Shown in pieces: positions 15,930-25,152 of a DNA stretch of 64,000 bases (its first letter is position 1; each line of letters starts with the position of its first letter). A program made the translations under genes and the position numbers. The DNA comes from Bacillota bacterium (GTDB lineage: Bacteria; Bacillota; Bacilli; ZCTH02-B2): assembly GCA_017577895.1 (NCBI GenBank), contig PKQY01000002.1, positions 5,557 to 69,556 of the forward strand, given 5' to 3'. Under the pieces are notes generated by a model. It was given only the letters and a program-made list of their open reading frames with translations. It did no database searches and was not told the DNA's origin.

Positions 15930-16874
15930 TTGATCGAGATCGAAAAGCCCAAAATCGAGCTGGTGGAAGTCGATGAAAAAGGGACGTACGGGAAGTTTGT
16001 CGTCGAACCGTTGGAACGGGGATACGGCATCACATTAGGCAATTCGTTGCGGCGGATCCTGCTGTCTTCTTTGCCGGGAGCCGCCGTGACCAGTGTTTAT
16101 ATCGAGGGCGTTTTGCACGAATTTTCGACGATTCCCGGGGTGGTTGAGGATACGACCGAGATCATCCTCAACTTGAAGCAATTGGCTTTGCGCATTCATT
16201 CCGACGAAGAAAAAATCTTGGAAATCGAAGCGCAAGGTCCTGGTGAAGTGACGGCGGCCGACATACGCGCCGACAGCGATGTGGACATTCTGAACCCGGA
16301 GTTGCACATCGCCACCTTGGAAGAAGACGGTCGGCTCTACATGCGGATGGAAGCCAACCGGGGCCGGGGATTTGTCCTGGCGGAAAAGAACAAGAAGGAA
16401 GATCAGCCCATCGGCGTCATTCCGGTGGACTCCATCTATACGCCGGTGAAGCGGGTCAACTACACCGTCGAAAACACCCGGGTCGGACAAGTGACCAACT
16501 ATGACAAACTGACCTTGGAAGTGTGGACCGACGGAAGCCTCCATCCGGAAGAAGCGGTCAGCCTGGGAGCCAAAATTTTGATCGAACATCTGCGCTTGTT
16601 TGTTGACTTGACGGGAGACAGTCAAGAAAGCGAAATTATGGTGGAAAAAGAAGAGGATCCCAAGGACAAAATCCTCGAGATGACCATCGAGGAGCTGGAT
16701 TTGTCGGTTCGCTCTTACAACTGCTTGAAACGGGCCGGCATTAATACGGTGTATGAACTGACCACCAAGACGGAAGAAGACATGATGAAAGTGCGCAACC
16801 TCGGGAAGAAATCGTTAGAAGAAGTGCAGGCGAAACTGGCAGAACTGGGATTGTCCTTCCGAAAAGCCGAATGA
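15930..16874 (+). CDS. rpoA: RNA polymerase alpha subunit
   Basis: Assembles RNA polymerase and binds UP elements through its C-terminal domain. TTG at 15930 gives 314 aa starting MIEIEKPKIELVEV, the standard Bacillales N-terminus, with AAGGAGGG at 15914-15921. The N-terminal domain has GNSLRRILLSSLPGAAVTS. The C-terminal domain has LDLSVRSYNCLKRAGINTV and KSLEEVQAKLAELGLSF. Confidence 0.97.
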   Translation: MIEIEKPKIELVEVDEKGTYGKFVVEPLERGYGITLGNSLRRILLSSLPGAAVTSVYIEGVLHEFSTIPGVVEDTTEIILNLKQLALRIHSDEEKILEIEAQGPGEVTAADIRADSDVDILNPELHIATLEEDGRLYMRMEANRGRGFVLAEKNKKEDQPIGVIPVDSIYTPVKRVNYTVENTRVGQVTNYDKLTLEVWTDGSLHPEEAVSLGAKILIEHLRLFVDLTGDSQESEIMVEKEEDPKDKILEMTIEELDLSVRSYNCLKRAGINTVYELTTKTEEDMMKVRNLGKKSLEEVQAKLAELGLSFRKAE

Positions 16875-16904
16875 CGCAAGCCTTGACGAAAAGGAGGGAG
16901 AACC

Positions 16905-17264
16905 ATGGGTTATGCGAAATTGGGACGGCATTCCAGTGCGCGGAAAGCGTTGTTTCGGGATTTGGTCACCGATTTGATCATTTATGAACGCATCAAAACG
17001 ACCGAAGCCAAGGCCAAAGCGGTGCGTTCCATCGCGGAAAAGATGATTACGCTGGCCAAACGGGGCGACCTGCATGCCCGGCGGCAAGTGGCGGCCTTTG
17101 TTCGGAAAGAGGCGGCCAATGAGCATCAAGATGCCATTCAGAAATTGTTCAATGACATTGCCCCGCGGTACGCGGATCGTCAAGGGGGATATACCCGGAT
17201 TTTGAAACTGGGTCCCCGCCGGGGCGACGGGGCGCCGATGGTGGTTTTGGAACTGGTGGAATAA
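16905..17264 (+). CDS. rplQ: Ribosomal protein L17
   Basis: 50S protein, 119 aa, starting MGYAKLGRHSSARKALFRDL after AAAGGAGGGAGAACC. Conserved RIKTTEAKAKAVRSIAEKMITL and the ending GDGAPMVVLELVE are present. It is the last gene of the ribosomal superoperon before a terminator-like hairpin. Confidence 0.97.
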   Translation: MGYAKLGRHSSARKALFRDLVTDLIIYERIKTTEAKAKAVRSIAEKMITLAKRGDLHARRQVAAFVRKEAANEHQDAIQKLFNDIAPRYADRQGGYTRILKLGPRRGDGAPMVVLELVE

Positions 17265-17304
17265 CCGGTATACTTGACCATTTGAAATGGATACAGGGCA
17301 CGTG

Positions 17305-17353
17305 AAAGGATGACAGAAGGAGCGGCGGTTTGCTTTTCCGGGTCATCCTTTTT
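17305..17353 (+). terminator. Likely terminator after rplQ
   Basis: AAAGGATGAC (17305-17314) pairs with GTCATCCTTT (17342-17351), followed by more T. The loop is long (27 nt). It lies between rplQ and ecfA1 and probably ends or attenuates the superoperon. Confidence 0.6.
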
Positions 17354-17380
17354 CCTCATTTAGAGGGGGGAGGGGGCAGC

Positions 17381-18238
17381 ATGCCGCGGCATCCCGTGGT
17401 AGAGGTCCAGAGACTGATCTACCAGTATCCGTCGGAGGCGCTGGAGCAGGTCAATGCGGTGTTGAAAGGGATCGATTTACAGGTGAGCGCCGGCGAATAC
17501 TTGGTTATTCTCGGGCACAACGGCTCGGGAAAGTCCACGTTGGCCAAGCAGCTGAATGCGCTGTTGACCCCCACCGAAGGCCGGGTCCTCATTTGCGGCA
17601 TGGATACACGGGATGAGTCGGTCCGTTGGGAAATACGGCGCCAAGCCGGCATGGTCTTTCAAAACCCGGACAACCAAATTGTCGGGACCAACGTGGCCGA
17701 GGATGTGGCCTTCGGTCTGGAGAACCTGGGCGTGCCGGTGGAAGAAATGGTCGAGCGGGTCGAAGCGGCTTTGGTCAAGCTGGGCATCGCTCATCTGGCG
17801 GATGTCGAACCGCACCAGCTTTCCGGCGGACAAAAACAGCGGCTGGCCATTGCCGGCATTTTGGCCATGCGCCCGACCATCCTCATTCTCGATGAGGCAA
17901 CGGCCATGTTGGATCCGCAAGGCCGTCGCGAAGTCATGGAAGCCGTGCGCCAGTTGAACCGGGAGGAAGGCATCACGGTCATTCAGATTACCCATTTTAT
18001 GGAAGAAGCGCTGATGGCTGACCGGGTGGCGGTGATGCAAGAAGGCCGAATCCGCACTGTCGGCCCGCCGGAAGAGGTGTTGCTGCAGCGGGATTTGTTG
18101 CTGGAAGCAGGACTGGAAGTGCCCTTTGCCGTCGAATTGGCCGACAGGTTGCGCCGTCGGGGCATTCCGCTGGACAAAAACATTTTACACGGGGAACAAT
18201 TGGTGGAAGCGTTATGGAAATTGATGTCCGATCGTTGA
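17381..18238 (+). CDS. ecfA1: ECF transporter ATP-binding protein A1
   Basis: ATPase subunit of the shared energy-coupling module that drives vitamin and metal S-components. The 285-aa protein has Walker A GHNGSGKST at about 45-53, LSGGQKQR near 148 and ILILDEAT near 172. ATG at 17381 follows GGAGGGGGCAGC; the upstream in-frame TTG at 17330 is not needed. Its 3' end overlaps ecfA2 by 25 bp, and the set ecfA1-ecfA2-ecfT after rplQ is typical of Bacillales. The S-subunit substrates are encoded elsewhere. Confidence 0.94.
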   Translation: MPRHPVVEVQRLIYQYPSEALEQVNAVLKGIDLQVSAGEYLVILGHNGSGKSTLAKQLNALLTPTEGRVLICGMDTRDESVRWEIRRQAGMVFQNPDNQIVGTNVAEDVAFGLENLGVPVEEMVERVEAALVKLGIAHLADVEPHQLSGGQKQRLAIAGILAMRPTILILDEATAMLDPQGRREVMEAVRQLNREEGITVIQITHFMEEALMADRVAVMQEGRIRTVGPPEEVLLQRDLLLEAGLEVPFAVELADRLRRRGIPLDKNILHGEQLVEALWKLMSDR

Positions 18239-19074
18239 CCCATATTTACCGGCCGGGAACGGTTTTTGAGCGGACGGCGTTGCGCGACGTCAATTTGCAC
18301 ATTCCCGCTGCGAGTTTTACCGCCATCGTCGGTCACACCGGATCCGGCAAATCCACATTGGTGCAACATTTTAACGGCCTGCTGCGTCCGACACAGGGGA
18401 CCATTCGGGTCGGAACGTTGGAAATTACGCCCCAGAAGAGCAATTTGCGCCAGTTGCGGCAGGTGGTGGGACTCGTCTTTCAATATCCCGAACACCAATT
18501 GTTCGAGGAAACGGTAGAAAAAGACATCGCCTTCGGCCCGAAACAGCTGGGCTGGCCCGAGGATTTGGTCCGCCAAAGTGTGGCGGAAGCCGCAGCTTTG
18601 GTCGGACTGAAAAAGGAACACCTGACGCGGGCTCCGTACGCCTTGAGCGGCGGCGAGCGGCGCCGGGCGGCCCTGGCGGGGGTGCTGGCCATGCGGCCGA
18701 AGGTGTTGATTTTGGACGAGCCGACCGCCGGTTTGGATCCCCGCGGACGACAAGAGATTTTGAGCTTGATTGCCCGACTCCATCGGGAAGAGGGGCTGAC
18801 CGTCATCATGGTCACCCACAGCATGGAGGATGCGGCCCGCTACGCGCAACAGCTGGTGGTCATGAAAGACGGGCAAGTGTTGATGACGGGCCCGCCGGAG
18901 GAGGTCTTTGCCCAGGAAGAACTGTTGGATGAAGCGGGTCTCACCTTACCGGAGCCGGCCCGGTTCGTCAAAGCGTTGAATGCACGGCTGGCGCGACCCT
19001 TGCCGTTGTTGATGACGGCGGAAGCGTTGGAGGAGGAAATCGTCGCCCGGCTCGCCAAGGAGGGGGTTCGGTGA
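18214..19074 (+). CDS. ecfA2: ECF transporter ATP-binding protein A2
   Basis: Second ATPase of the energy-coupling factor heterodimer. The 286 aa include Walker A GHTGSGKST at 40-48, a Q-loop VFQYPEHQLFEETV, the signature LSGGERRR and Walker B LILDEPTAGLDP. The VFERTALRDVNLHIP N-terminus is typical of EcfA2. It starts inside the end of ecfA1 and overlaps ecfT by 4 bp, implying coupled translation. Confidence 0.94.
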   Translation: MEIDVRSLTHIYRPGTVFERTALRDVNLHIPAASFTAIVGHTGSGKSTLVQHFNGLLRPTQGTIRVGTLEITPQKSNLRQLRQVVGLVFQYPEHQLFEETVEKDIAFGPKQLGWPEDLVRQSVAEAAALVGLKKEHLTRAPYALSGGERRRAALAGVLAMRPKVLILDEPTAGLDPRGRQEILSLIARLHREEGLTVIMVTHSMEDAARYAQQLVVMKDGQVLMTGPPEEVFAQEELLDEAGLTLPEPARFVKALNARLARPLPLLMTAEALEEEIVARLAKEGVR

Positions 19075-19874
19075 GCGCTGCCGCGTTGTCCATTGGCCAA
19101 TATTATCCGGGACATTCCTGGCTGCATCGATTGGATCCCCGTTCCAAGTTGGTCTTTGTTTTTTTCTATGTCATCTTTATCTTTTTTGCCAACAACGCTG
19201 CGTCCCTCCTCTGGATGGGCGGCATGGCTCTGGTCGCCTTGGGACTGTCCCGCATCCCCCTGGCGGTTGTCTTCCGGGGCATGAAACCGGTGCTCTGGCT
19301 GCTCTTGTTGTTGGCGGTGATGCATCTCTTGCTGACGCGGGAAGGGCCCGCGGTGGCCGAATGGGGCTGGTTCACCATCTACTCGGAAGGCGTGCGGCAA
19401 GCGGTGCTGACCACTTTTCGGCTGTTTTTCTTGATTCTTTTTTCATCGCTGCTCACGTACACGACCCGCCCCATGGATTTGACGTTCGGCATGGAGAAGA
19501 TGCTCTCGCCGCTGAAACGGTTTCGGGTGCCGGTCGGTGAATTGTCGCTGATGATGTCCATCGCCTTGCGCTTTATTCCGACATTGTTGGAAGAGACGGA
19601 GAAAATCAAGAAGGCGCAAATGGCCCGGGGCGCCGACTTTGAAAGCCGCAATTTGTTCGTGCGGATACGCAGTCTCCTGCCGCTCTTGGTTCCGTTGTTC
19701 GTCAGTTCGTTTCATCGGGCCGAGGAACTGGCCATGGCGATGGAAGCCCGGGGTTACCGAGGGGAGGAAGGCCGGACCCGTTTTCGTCAGCTGTCCATGG
19801 GTGTGAGTGACTGGCTCCTTCTGTTTTCAGCGGTGCCGTTTTACCTCGGGTTGTTTTTCCTGCGGGCTTGGTGA
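19071..19874 (+). CDS. ecfT: ECF transporter transmembrane subunit T
   Basis: Membrane scaffold linking the EcfA ATPases to S-components. The 267 aa start from GTG, overlapping the ecfA2 stop. There are several hydrophobic segments and the two cytoplasmic coupling motifs of the family, seen as KKAQMARGADF and AMAMEARGYRG. The N-terminal SWLHRLDPRSKLV is also characteristic. Confidence 0.94.
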   Translation: MSAAALSIGQYYPGHSWLHRLDPRSKLVFVFFYVIFIFFANNAASLLWMGGMALVALGLSRIPLAVVFRGMKPVLWLLLLLAVMHLLLTREGPAVAEWGWFTIYSEGVRQAVLTTFRLFFLILFSSLLTYTTRPMDLTFGMEKMLSPLKRFRVPVGELSLMMSIALRFIPTLLEETEKIKKAQMARGADFESRNLFVRIRSLLPLLVPLFVSSFHRAEELAMAMEARGYRGEEGRTRFRQLSMGVSDWLLLFSAVPFYLGLFFLRAW

Positions 19875-19941
19875 AGCACACCAGTGGTGTGCCGTGCGGC
19901 GAGCCATGTGGTGGGGCGTTGACCGATAGGGGCGTGGGAAG

Positions 19942-20703
19942 GTGAGACGGAAGATACGGTTGGAGTTTGCCTATGACGGCACGCATTTTCACGGGTTTCA
20001 ACGACAATCCCCCGGTAAGCGGACGGTGCAGGGCGAATTGGAGCGAGTCTTGTCCGAATTGACCGGCGAGCCCATCGTCGTGTACGGTTCCGGCCGCACC
20101 GATGCCGGTGTCCACGCTCGGGCCCAAGTCGCCCATTTTGAGACCGCCTCCAACATCCCGGTGGAGCGCTGGCCCCGGGTGTTGAATCACCATTTGCCGC
20201 CGGACATCATCGTCCGGCGGGCCGATGTGGTGCCCGCCGAATTTCACGCCCGTTACGATGCCAAGGCGAAAGAGTACCGGTATTGGATTGACCGGGGAGA
20301 GGTGCCGGGATTGTGGGCTCGGCGCTTTTCTTGGCACATCCCGTATCCCCTGGACGTGGCGGCCATGCGGGAAGCCGCCGGCTATTTGGTGGGCACCCAC
20401 GATTTCACGACGTTTTCATCGGCCAAAACACCGTTGGAAAACCGGGTACGGACGTTGTATGCCGTGAAGATCGAGGAGACGGTGATGGGGGAGTCGCCGC
20501 TGTTGGTCATCTCGGTGCAAGGGAACGGGTTTTTGTACAACATGGTCCGGATTATCGTCGGCACGTTGGTCGATGTGGGCCGCGGCAAACTGCCCGCATC
20601 GGCCATCCCCCAGCTGTTGGCGGCGAAAGATCGGACGTTGGCCGGGGCTACGGCGCCGCCGCAAGGATTGATTTTGTGGCAGGTATTGTATTATAATGAC
20701 TAG
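19942..20703 (+). CDS. truA: tRNA pseudouridine(38-40) synthase
   Basis: Modifies U38-U40 in the anticodon arm. The 253 aa begin from GTG with FAYDGTHFHGFQRQ. The catalytic aspartate is D54 in GSGRTDAGVHARAQV. C-terminal GNGFLYNMVRIIVGTLVDVG matches the family. It lies after the ECF module, as in B. subtilis. Its 3' end contains the promoter for rplM. Confidence 0.95.
   Translation: MRRKIRLEFAYDGTHFHGFQRQSPGKRTVQGELERVLSELTGEPIVVYGSGRTDAGVHARAQVAHFETASNIPVERWPRVLNHHLPPDIIVRRADVVPAEFHARYDAKAKEYRYWIDRGEVPGLWARRFSWHIPYPLDVAAMREAAGYLVGTHDFTTFSSAKTPLENRVRTLYAVKIEETVMGESPLLVISVQGNGFLYNMVRIIVGTLVDVGRGKLPASAIPQLLAAKDRTLAGATAPPQGLILWQVLYYND
20668..20697 (+). promoter_or_regulatory. Sigma-A promoter of rplM-rpsI
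   Basis: TTGATT (20668-20673), an 18-bp spacer and TATAAT (20692-20697) overlap the last codons of truA. About 85 nt of leader remain before rplM. Firmicute rplM leaders often carry an L13-type regulatory structure; that is not verified here. Confidence 0.7.
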
Positions 20704-20791
20704 GTATGTTTCCCACTAGCCCCGTTGAATGTTGAATGATCATTTCGTTTCGTTTCTGATAGACACACCGACATGTAAGGAGGGATTTTGG

Positions 20792-21229
20792 ATGCGCACG
20801 ACGTATATGGCCAAGCCGAATGAAGTGGAACGTCGATGGTACGTAGTGGACGCCACCGGCAAAACTTTGGGTCGGCTGGCCTCGCAAGTGGCGGCCATTT
20901 TGCGCGGCAAACATAAACCGCAATATACGCCCCACGTGGACACGGGGGATTTTGTCATTGTTATCAACGCCGACAAAGTCGTGTTGACCGGGAAGAAATT
21001 GGTGAAGAAAAAATATTATCGCCATTCCGGTTATCCGGGCGGTTTGAAGGTGACGACAGCCGGCACCATGCTCAAAACGAAACCGGAACGGATGATTGAG
21101 CTGGCCGTCCGTGGCATGCTGCCGAAAAACAGCCTCGGCCGGAAACAGTTTAAAAAGCTGAAAGTGTATGCCGGTTCCGCTCACCCCCATCAGGCACAAC
21201 AACCGATTCCGTTGGAAATCAAAGACTGA
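20792..21229 (+). CDS. rplM: Ribosomal protein L13
   Basis: Early-assembly 50S protein. ATG at 20792 gives 145 aa, MRTTYMAKPNEVERRWYVVDA, after AAGGAGGGATTTTGG. The earlier ATG at 20729 in the same frame lacks a ribosome binding site. Conserved YTPHVDTGDFVIVINADKV and GMLPKNSLGRKQFKKLKVY are present. Confidence 0.96.
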   Translation: MRTTYMAKPNEVERRWYVVDATGKTLGRLASQVAAILRGKHKPQYTPHVDTGDFVIVINADKVVLTGKKLVKKKYYRHSGYPGGLKVTTAGTMLKTKPERMIELAVRGMLPKNSLGRKQFKKLKVYAGSAHPHQAQQPIPLEIKD

Positions 21230-21245
21230 GGGTAGGAGGGGAAAT

Positions 21246-21641
21246 ATGGCACAGGTACAATATTACGGCACCGGCCGGCGGAAAGAATCGGTGGCCCGCG
21301 TCCGCCTTGTGCCCGGTGATGGAAAATTTATCGTCAATAAACGTTCGCTGGATGAGTATTTTGGCGGACTGGAAGCGCTGAAGGCGACGATCAAACAGCC
21401 GCTCGTCTTGACCGACACGCTTGGAAAATACGATGTGCTTGTCAACGTGCGGGGCGGCGGTTTTACCGGACAAGCGGGTGCCATTCGTCACGGCATTGCC
21501 CGCGCGTTGCTGCAAGTGGATCCGTCCTTGCGGCCGACGTTGAAACAAGCCGGTTTCTTGACCCGCGACCCGCGGATGAAAGAACGGAAAAAATACGGTC
21601 TCAAAGGCGCCCGCCGGGCACCGCAATACTCCAAACGGTAA
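21246..21641 (+). CDS. rpsI: Ribosomal protein S9
   Basis: 30S protein whose C-terminal tail reaches the P-site tRNA. The 131 aa begin MAQVQYYGTGRRKESVARVRL and end GARRAPQYSKR, the universal tail. GGGTAGGAGGGG precedes the ATG, 16 bp after rplM. A terminator follows. Confidence 0.97.
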   Translation: MAQVQYYGTGRRKESVARVRLVPGDGKFIVNKRSLDEYFGGLEALKATIKQPLVLTDTLGKYDVLVNVRGGGFTGQAGAIRHGIARALLQVDPSLRPTLKQAGFLTRDPRMKERKKYGLKGARRAPQYSKR

Positions 21642-21664
21642 GTTGAACAGCTCTTTTTGCCCGC

Positions 21665-21692
21665 AAAGCACCCGGAAGCCCGGGTGCTTTTT
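21665..21692 (+). terminator. Intrinsic terminator after rpsI
   Basis: AAAGCACCCGG (21665-21675) pairs with CCGGGTGCTTT (21680-21690) and runs into TTTTT. It is followed by AT-rich sequence with three TATAAT-like hexamers (21694, 21707, 21718). One of these may be the -10 of the next gene, but none has a good -35. Confidence 0.9.
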
Positions 21693-21788
21693 GTATAATT
21701 TTTTTGTATAATTTTTATATAATTAATCTGGATCCATTATCCCGTATCACTTCCTGGGATCCGATTTGCATCTAAAGGAGGAATGGCG

Positions 21789-22571
21789 ATGACCGTCTTG
21801 TTGGAAGAGCGGCTGGAAGACGGCCGCATTGCGGTGTTGACCATGAACCGGCCGGCGGCGTTGAATGCGCTCAACACGGAAATGGCGCAAGCGTTGTACG
21901 AGGCGATGGAACGGTTGAGCGAGGAAAAAGCCGTTCGGGTCATCATTTTGACCGGCGCCGGGGAAAAGGCGTTTTGCACCGGCGGCGATTTCAAGGAGCG
22001 CAACAACATGACCGAAGAAGAATGGCACCGGCAACATCGCCTCTTTCAAAAAGTGGCCCGCGCCTTTCGGCGCTGTCCGAAGCCGGTCATCGCGGCCGTC
22101 AACGGCTATGCCCTGGGAGGCGGATGCGAATTGGCGTTGAGTTGCGATTTTGTATATGCGTCGCACAACGCCGCTTTCGGTTTGCCGGAGGTGAGCCGGG
22201 GCATTATTCCCGGCATCGGCGGCACCCAGCTCATCAGTCGGTTTTTACCCCGGGGTATGGCGTTGGAGATGCTGTTGACCGGCCGCCACTTACCGGCCGA
22301 AGAGGCCCGCCAGTGGGGGATGGTCAATCGGGTGGTGCCGTTGGCGGAGTTGCTGCCGGCGGTGCTGGCGACGGCGAAGCAAATTGCCGCCAACTCTCCC
22401 CATGCGGTGCGGATGGCGAAACGGGCGTTTGTCTTGGGGGTGGATCATCCGTTGGAAGAAGGCATCGAGATTGCGTTGGAAAGTTACCACCGGGCCATCA
22501 GTCATCCCGACCGCATCGAAGGGACGCGGGCCTTTGTGGAAAAACGCCCCCCTCGGTACATGGATGCGTAA
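21789..22571 (+). CDS. Enoyl-CoA hydratase/isomerase family protein
   Basis: Crotonase-fold enzyme acting on acyl-CoA thioesters. ATG at 21789 gives 260 aa, MTVLLEERLEDGRIAVLTMN, and is correctly spaced from AAGGAGG (21775-21781); ATG at 21783 is too close. The oxyanion-hole segments GAGEKAFCTGGDFKE and GYALGGGCELALSCDF are present, with one likely catalytic Glu in the second region. Typical C-terminal AFVEKRPPRYMD. It is monocistronic between two terminators, so the substrate cannot be told. Confidence 0.85.
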   Translation: MTVLLEERLEDGRIAVLTMNRPAALNALNTEMAQALYEAMERLSEEKAVRVIILTGAGEKAFCTGGDFKERNNMTEEEWHRQHRLFQKVARAFRRCPKPVIAAVNGYALGGGCELALSCDFVYASHNAAFGLPEVSRGIIPGIGGTQLISRFLPRGMALEMLLTGRHLPAEEARQWGMVNRVVPLAELLPAVLATAKQIAANSPHAVRMAKRAFVLGVDHPLEEGIEIALESYHRAISHPDRIEGTRAFVEKRPPRYMDA

Positions 22572-22612
22572 TTCTCGCCGCAGCATGAGATCTGTCTCGT
22601 CCGTCGATTCAG

Positions 22613-22641
22613 ACCCCTTTCCCTTGGGGAGGGGGTTTTTT
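22613..22641 (+). terminator. Intrinsic terminator after the enoyl-CoA hydratase
   Basis: ACCCCTTTCCC (22613-22623) pairs, with two G-T wobbles, to the G-rich arm GGGGAGGGGGT, followed by T6 ending at 22641. Confidence 0.75.
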
Positions 22642-22728
22642 CGTTTTGCGAAGGATGTTCTGGCCAGATTTGGGAATGCTGTTGGTATAGACACCAAGTC
22701 GCCAATCGGCCGGACGAAGGTGAGATCG

Positions 22729-23187
22729 ATGGACAAGGTCGTCGATTTGGAAGCATATCGACAGAAGCAGTGGGATCGGTTCCGAGAACGGGCGGTCTAT
22801 TGGCTGGATCCGGAAGAATACCGCACTTATTACGAGGAAATGGTCAGTTGGTTATTGGTCCGTTCCCATTGGTACGAACGGTTGCTGGTGGAAGAGGCGC
22901 TGTTTGAGACGTTGTTGGACGGGTTTTGCATGGGACTGGAAGCCAGCCGCCGCCGGCATAAGGAGCGGCCTTTTTCGCGGGATGAAATTGATGCATTGTT
23001 CAAGCAACAATATCTGCACCAGGCCGATGAATCGGTTCGGCGCAACTGCAGCAAATATCATCTGTATTCGGTCGTCAACGAATGGATCTGGCTGTCGTTG
23101 CAAATTGTGTTTGACGATTGTGTGCAACGCTGGTTTCATAAAGGTTTTCAGCAAGGGATTCGGTACCAAAAAATCCGGCAGTGGTGA
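22729..23187 (+). CDS. ybaK: YbaK-like DUF2521 protein
   Basis: 152-aa soluble protein, MDKVVDLEAYRQKQWDRFRER, rich in aromatic and charged residues and predicted helical. Both sequence style and gene order (rpsI...ybaK-cwlD-salA) match the B. subtilis ybaK locus. Function is unknown in the family. ATG at 22729 follows AAGGTGAGATCG. It almost abuts cwlD, so the two are probably co-transcribed. Confidence 0.75.
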   Translation: MDKVVDLEAYRQKQWDRFRERAVYWLDPEEYRTYYEEMVSWLLVRSHWYERLLVEEALFETLLDGFCMGLEASRRRHKERPFSRDEIDALFKQQYLHQADESVRRNCSKYHLYSVVNEWIWLSLQIVFDDCVQRWFHKGFQQGIRYQKIRQW

Positions 23188-23192
23188 TCGAA

Positions 23193-23972
23193 ATGAGGAG
23201 ATGCATCAAGGAACAGAAACGGCTTCAAAGCGTGCGCAGGGCAGGGAACGTCGGGATAAAGAAACGATGGCTGATGAGCGGGTTGCTGACTGCCGCCTTC
23301 ATGGCTGCACTGATGGGGGTGGAGATGGCGGGGGAAGGGCAGATCCATGCCTGGTGGCCCTTGAGCGGCCAAGTGATCGTCATCGACCCGGGCCACGGCG
23401 GACCGGACGGCGGCGCGGTCAGCCCCACGGGTTTGGTGGAAAAAGACGTGGCTTTGGACGTGGCGTTTTATTTGCGGGATTATTTGCAGCAGGCAGGCGC
23501 CTTGGTCCGCATGACCCGGGAAGGGGATTACGATTTGGCCCGCCCACAGACCCGGGGGTATTCGCGGCGTAAGACGGAAGATTTGAAGCGGCGGGCAGCC
23601 ATCGTACAGGAAAGCGGCGCCGATTTGGTCGTCAGCATCCATTTGAACAGTTTTCGCAATGCCCGCTACCGGGGAGCGCAGGCGTTTTTTAGTACGAAGC
23701 AGGAAGACAGCCGGCGTTTGGCCGAGGCGGTACAGCAAGAATTGATCGCCAGTTTGGGCAACACGAAGCGGACGGCTAAAAAGTTGGACGAAATTTTTTT
23801 GTTGAATCAAAGTCCCGTGCCGGCCGTGCTGGTGGAAATCGGGTTTTTGTCCCACCAGGAAGAAGTGCAGTTGTTGGCGCAACCGGAATACCAGCGAAAA
23901 GTTGCCGCTGCCATCTACCGGGGAATGCTCCGTTTCTATGTGGACGAGAAAGACAACAGACCGACATATTGA
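23193..23972 (+). CDS. cwlD: N-acetylmuramoyl-L-alanine amidase CwlD
   Basis: Spore cortex amidase needed to make muramic-delta-lactam for germination. The 259 aa have an N-terminal membrane anchor (about residues 27-45) and then an Amidase_3 domain. Zinc-site motifs are VIDPGHGGPDGGAV, the central SIHLNSF and the C-terminal Glu region VEIGFLSHQEEV. The frame is open from GTG 23181; ATG 23193 was chosen after GGTGAT. Neighbours match the Bacillus cwlD locus. Confidence 0.92.
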   Translation: MRRCIKEQKRLQSVRRAGNVGIKKRWLMSGLLTAAFMAALMGVEMAGEGQIHAWWPLSGQVIVIDPGHGGPDGGAVSPTGLVEKDVALDVAFYLRDYLQQAGALVRMTREGDYDLARPQTRGYSRRKTEDLKRRAAIVQESGADLVVSIHLNSFRNARYRGAQAFFSTKQEDSRRLAEAVQQELIASLGNTKRTAKKLDEIFLLNQSPVPAVLVEIGFLSHQEEVQLLAQPEYQRKVAAAIYRGMLRFYVDEKDNRPTY

Positions 23973-23978
23973 TATAAT
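23970..23978 (+). promoter_or_regulatory. Extended -10 promoter of salA
   Basis: TGATATAAT (23970-23978) overlaps the cwlD stop codon and lies 43 bp before the salA start. No clear -35 is seen. Confidence 0.5.
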
Positions 23979-24021
23979 GACGGGGAAAGGGGTTGGATTT
24001 TGCCAAAAGAGGTGATGGCGG

Positions 24022-25125
24022 ATGTTGACGCGCGAGCAAGTGCTCGAAGTGTTAAAGGATGTGGAAGATCCCGAGCTCCGCAAGAGCGTCGTTGAATTAG
24101 ATATGGTCCGGAACATTCAGATCAGCCCGGACAACGATGTGCAATTGGAATTGGTGTTGACCGTACCCGGTTGTCCGTTGAAGACGGTCATCGAAGAACG
24201 GGTTGTCCAAGCGCTGCAAGAACGGGGCGCCCGCAACGTGCAAGTGCGCTTTGGGGCCATGACCGACGAGGAGCGGGCCGCCTTGGCCCAACGGTTGCGG
24301 GGCGAGCGGCAAGCAGCTGGTGCAGGTCCGGCGGGAGGTGCGCCCATTTCGCCCCTCCTGGCCAAAGACAGCAAAACCCAGTTCATTGCCATCGCCAGCG
24401 GCAAAGGCGGTGTCGGGAAATCCACCATTACGGTTAACTTGGCGGTGGCCCTGGCGCGGGCTGGTTATCGGGTAGGGGTGATCGACGCCGACATTTACGG
24501 CTTCAGCGTGCCGGACATGATGGGTATCGAACAGCGGCCGACGGTCATCGGCGACTTGATCTTGCCGGTGGAAAAGCTGGGCGTCAAAGTGATGTCCATG
24601 GCGTTTTTTGTGGAAGACAACCGGCCGGTCATTTGGCGGGGCCCCATGCTGGGCAAGATGTTGCGCAACTTCTTCAGTGAGATTCACTGGGGCGAGTTGG
24701 ATTACATGTTGCTGGACTTGCCGCCGGGAACCGGCGATGTGGCGTTGGACGTGCACCAATTGATTCCGCAAAGCAAAGAAATCATCGTTACGACTCCGCA
24801 TTTGACCGCGGCCTTTGTGGCGGCCCGGGCCGGGGGCATGGCGATCCAGACGAACCACGAAATTCTCGGCGTGGTGGAAAACATGTCTTGGTTTGAATGC
24901 AGCCATTGCGGCGAAAAAGAATACATTTTCGGTACTGGTGGCGGACAAAAACTGGCGGAATATTTGCGGACGACCTTGTTGGCGCAAATTCCCATCGGGG
25001 CGCCGCAAGGTCCCATGTTGGAGGAAGCGCCGGGCATATATCCGCCGTCGTCGCCGCAAGCGGCCATTTTTGATCGGTTGGCCGCCGCCGTCATCGAAAA
25101 GACGTCCTCTTCAGTCAAGCAATAA
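24022..25125 (+). CDS. salA: Mrp/NBP35-type P-loop ATPase SalA
   Basis: Iron-sulfur carrier/MinD-like ATPase; in B. subtilis SalA (YbaL) also regulates exoprotease genes. The 367 aa have an N-terminal MIP18/DUF59 domain (residues about 1-80, with VPGCPLKTVIEERV). The deviant Walker A GKGGVGKST follows at about 125-134, with the family region YMLLDLPPGTGDVALD. A C-terminal CSHCG pair near 292 may bind a metal or cluster. ATG follows AGAGGTGATGGCGG. It is ended by a terminator. Confidence 0.9.
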   Translation: MLTREQVLEVLKDVEDPELRKSVVELDMVRNIQISPDNDVQLELVLTVPGCPLKTVIEERVVQALQERGARNVQVRFGAMTDEERAALAQRLRGERQAAGAGPAGGAPISPLLAKDSKTQFIAIASGKGGVGKSTITVNLAVALARAGYRVGVIDADIYGFSVPDMMGIEQRPTVIGDLILPVEKLGVKVMSMAFFVEDNRPVIWRGPMLGKMLRNFFSEIHWGELDYMLLDLPPGTGDVALDVHQLIPQSKEIIVTTPHLTAAFVAARAGGMAIQTNHEILGVVENMSWFECSHCGEKEYIFGTGGGQKLAEYLRTTLLAQIPIGAPQGPMLEEAPGIYPPSSPQAAIFDRLAAAVIEKTSSSVKQ

Positions 25126-25152
25126 CTGTCGGTTCAAGCACCTCCATAGTCC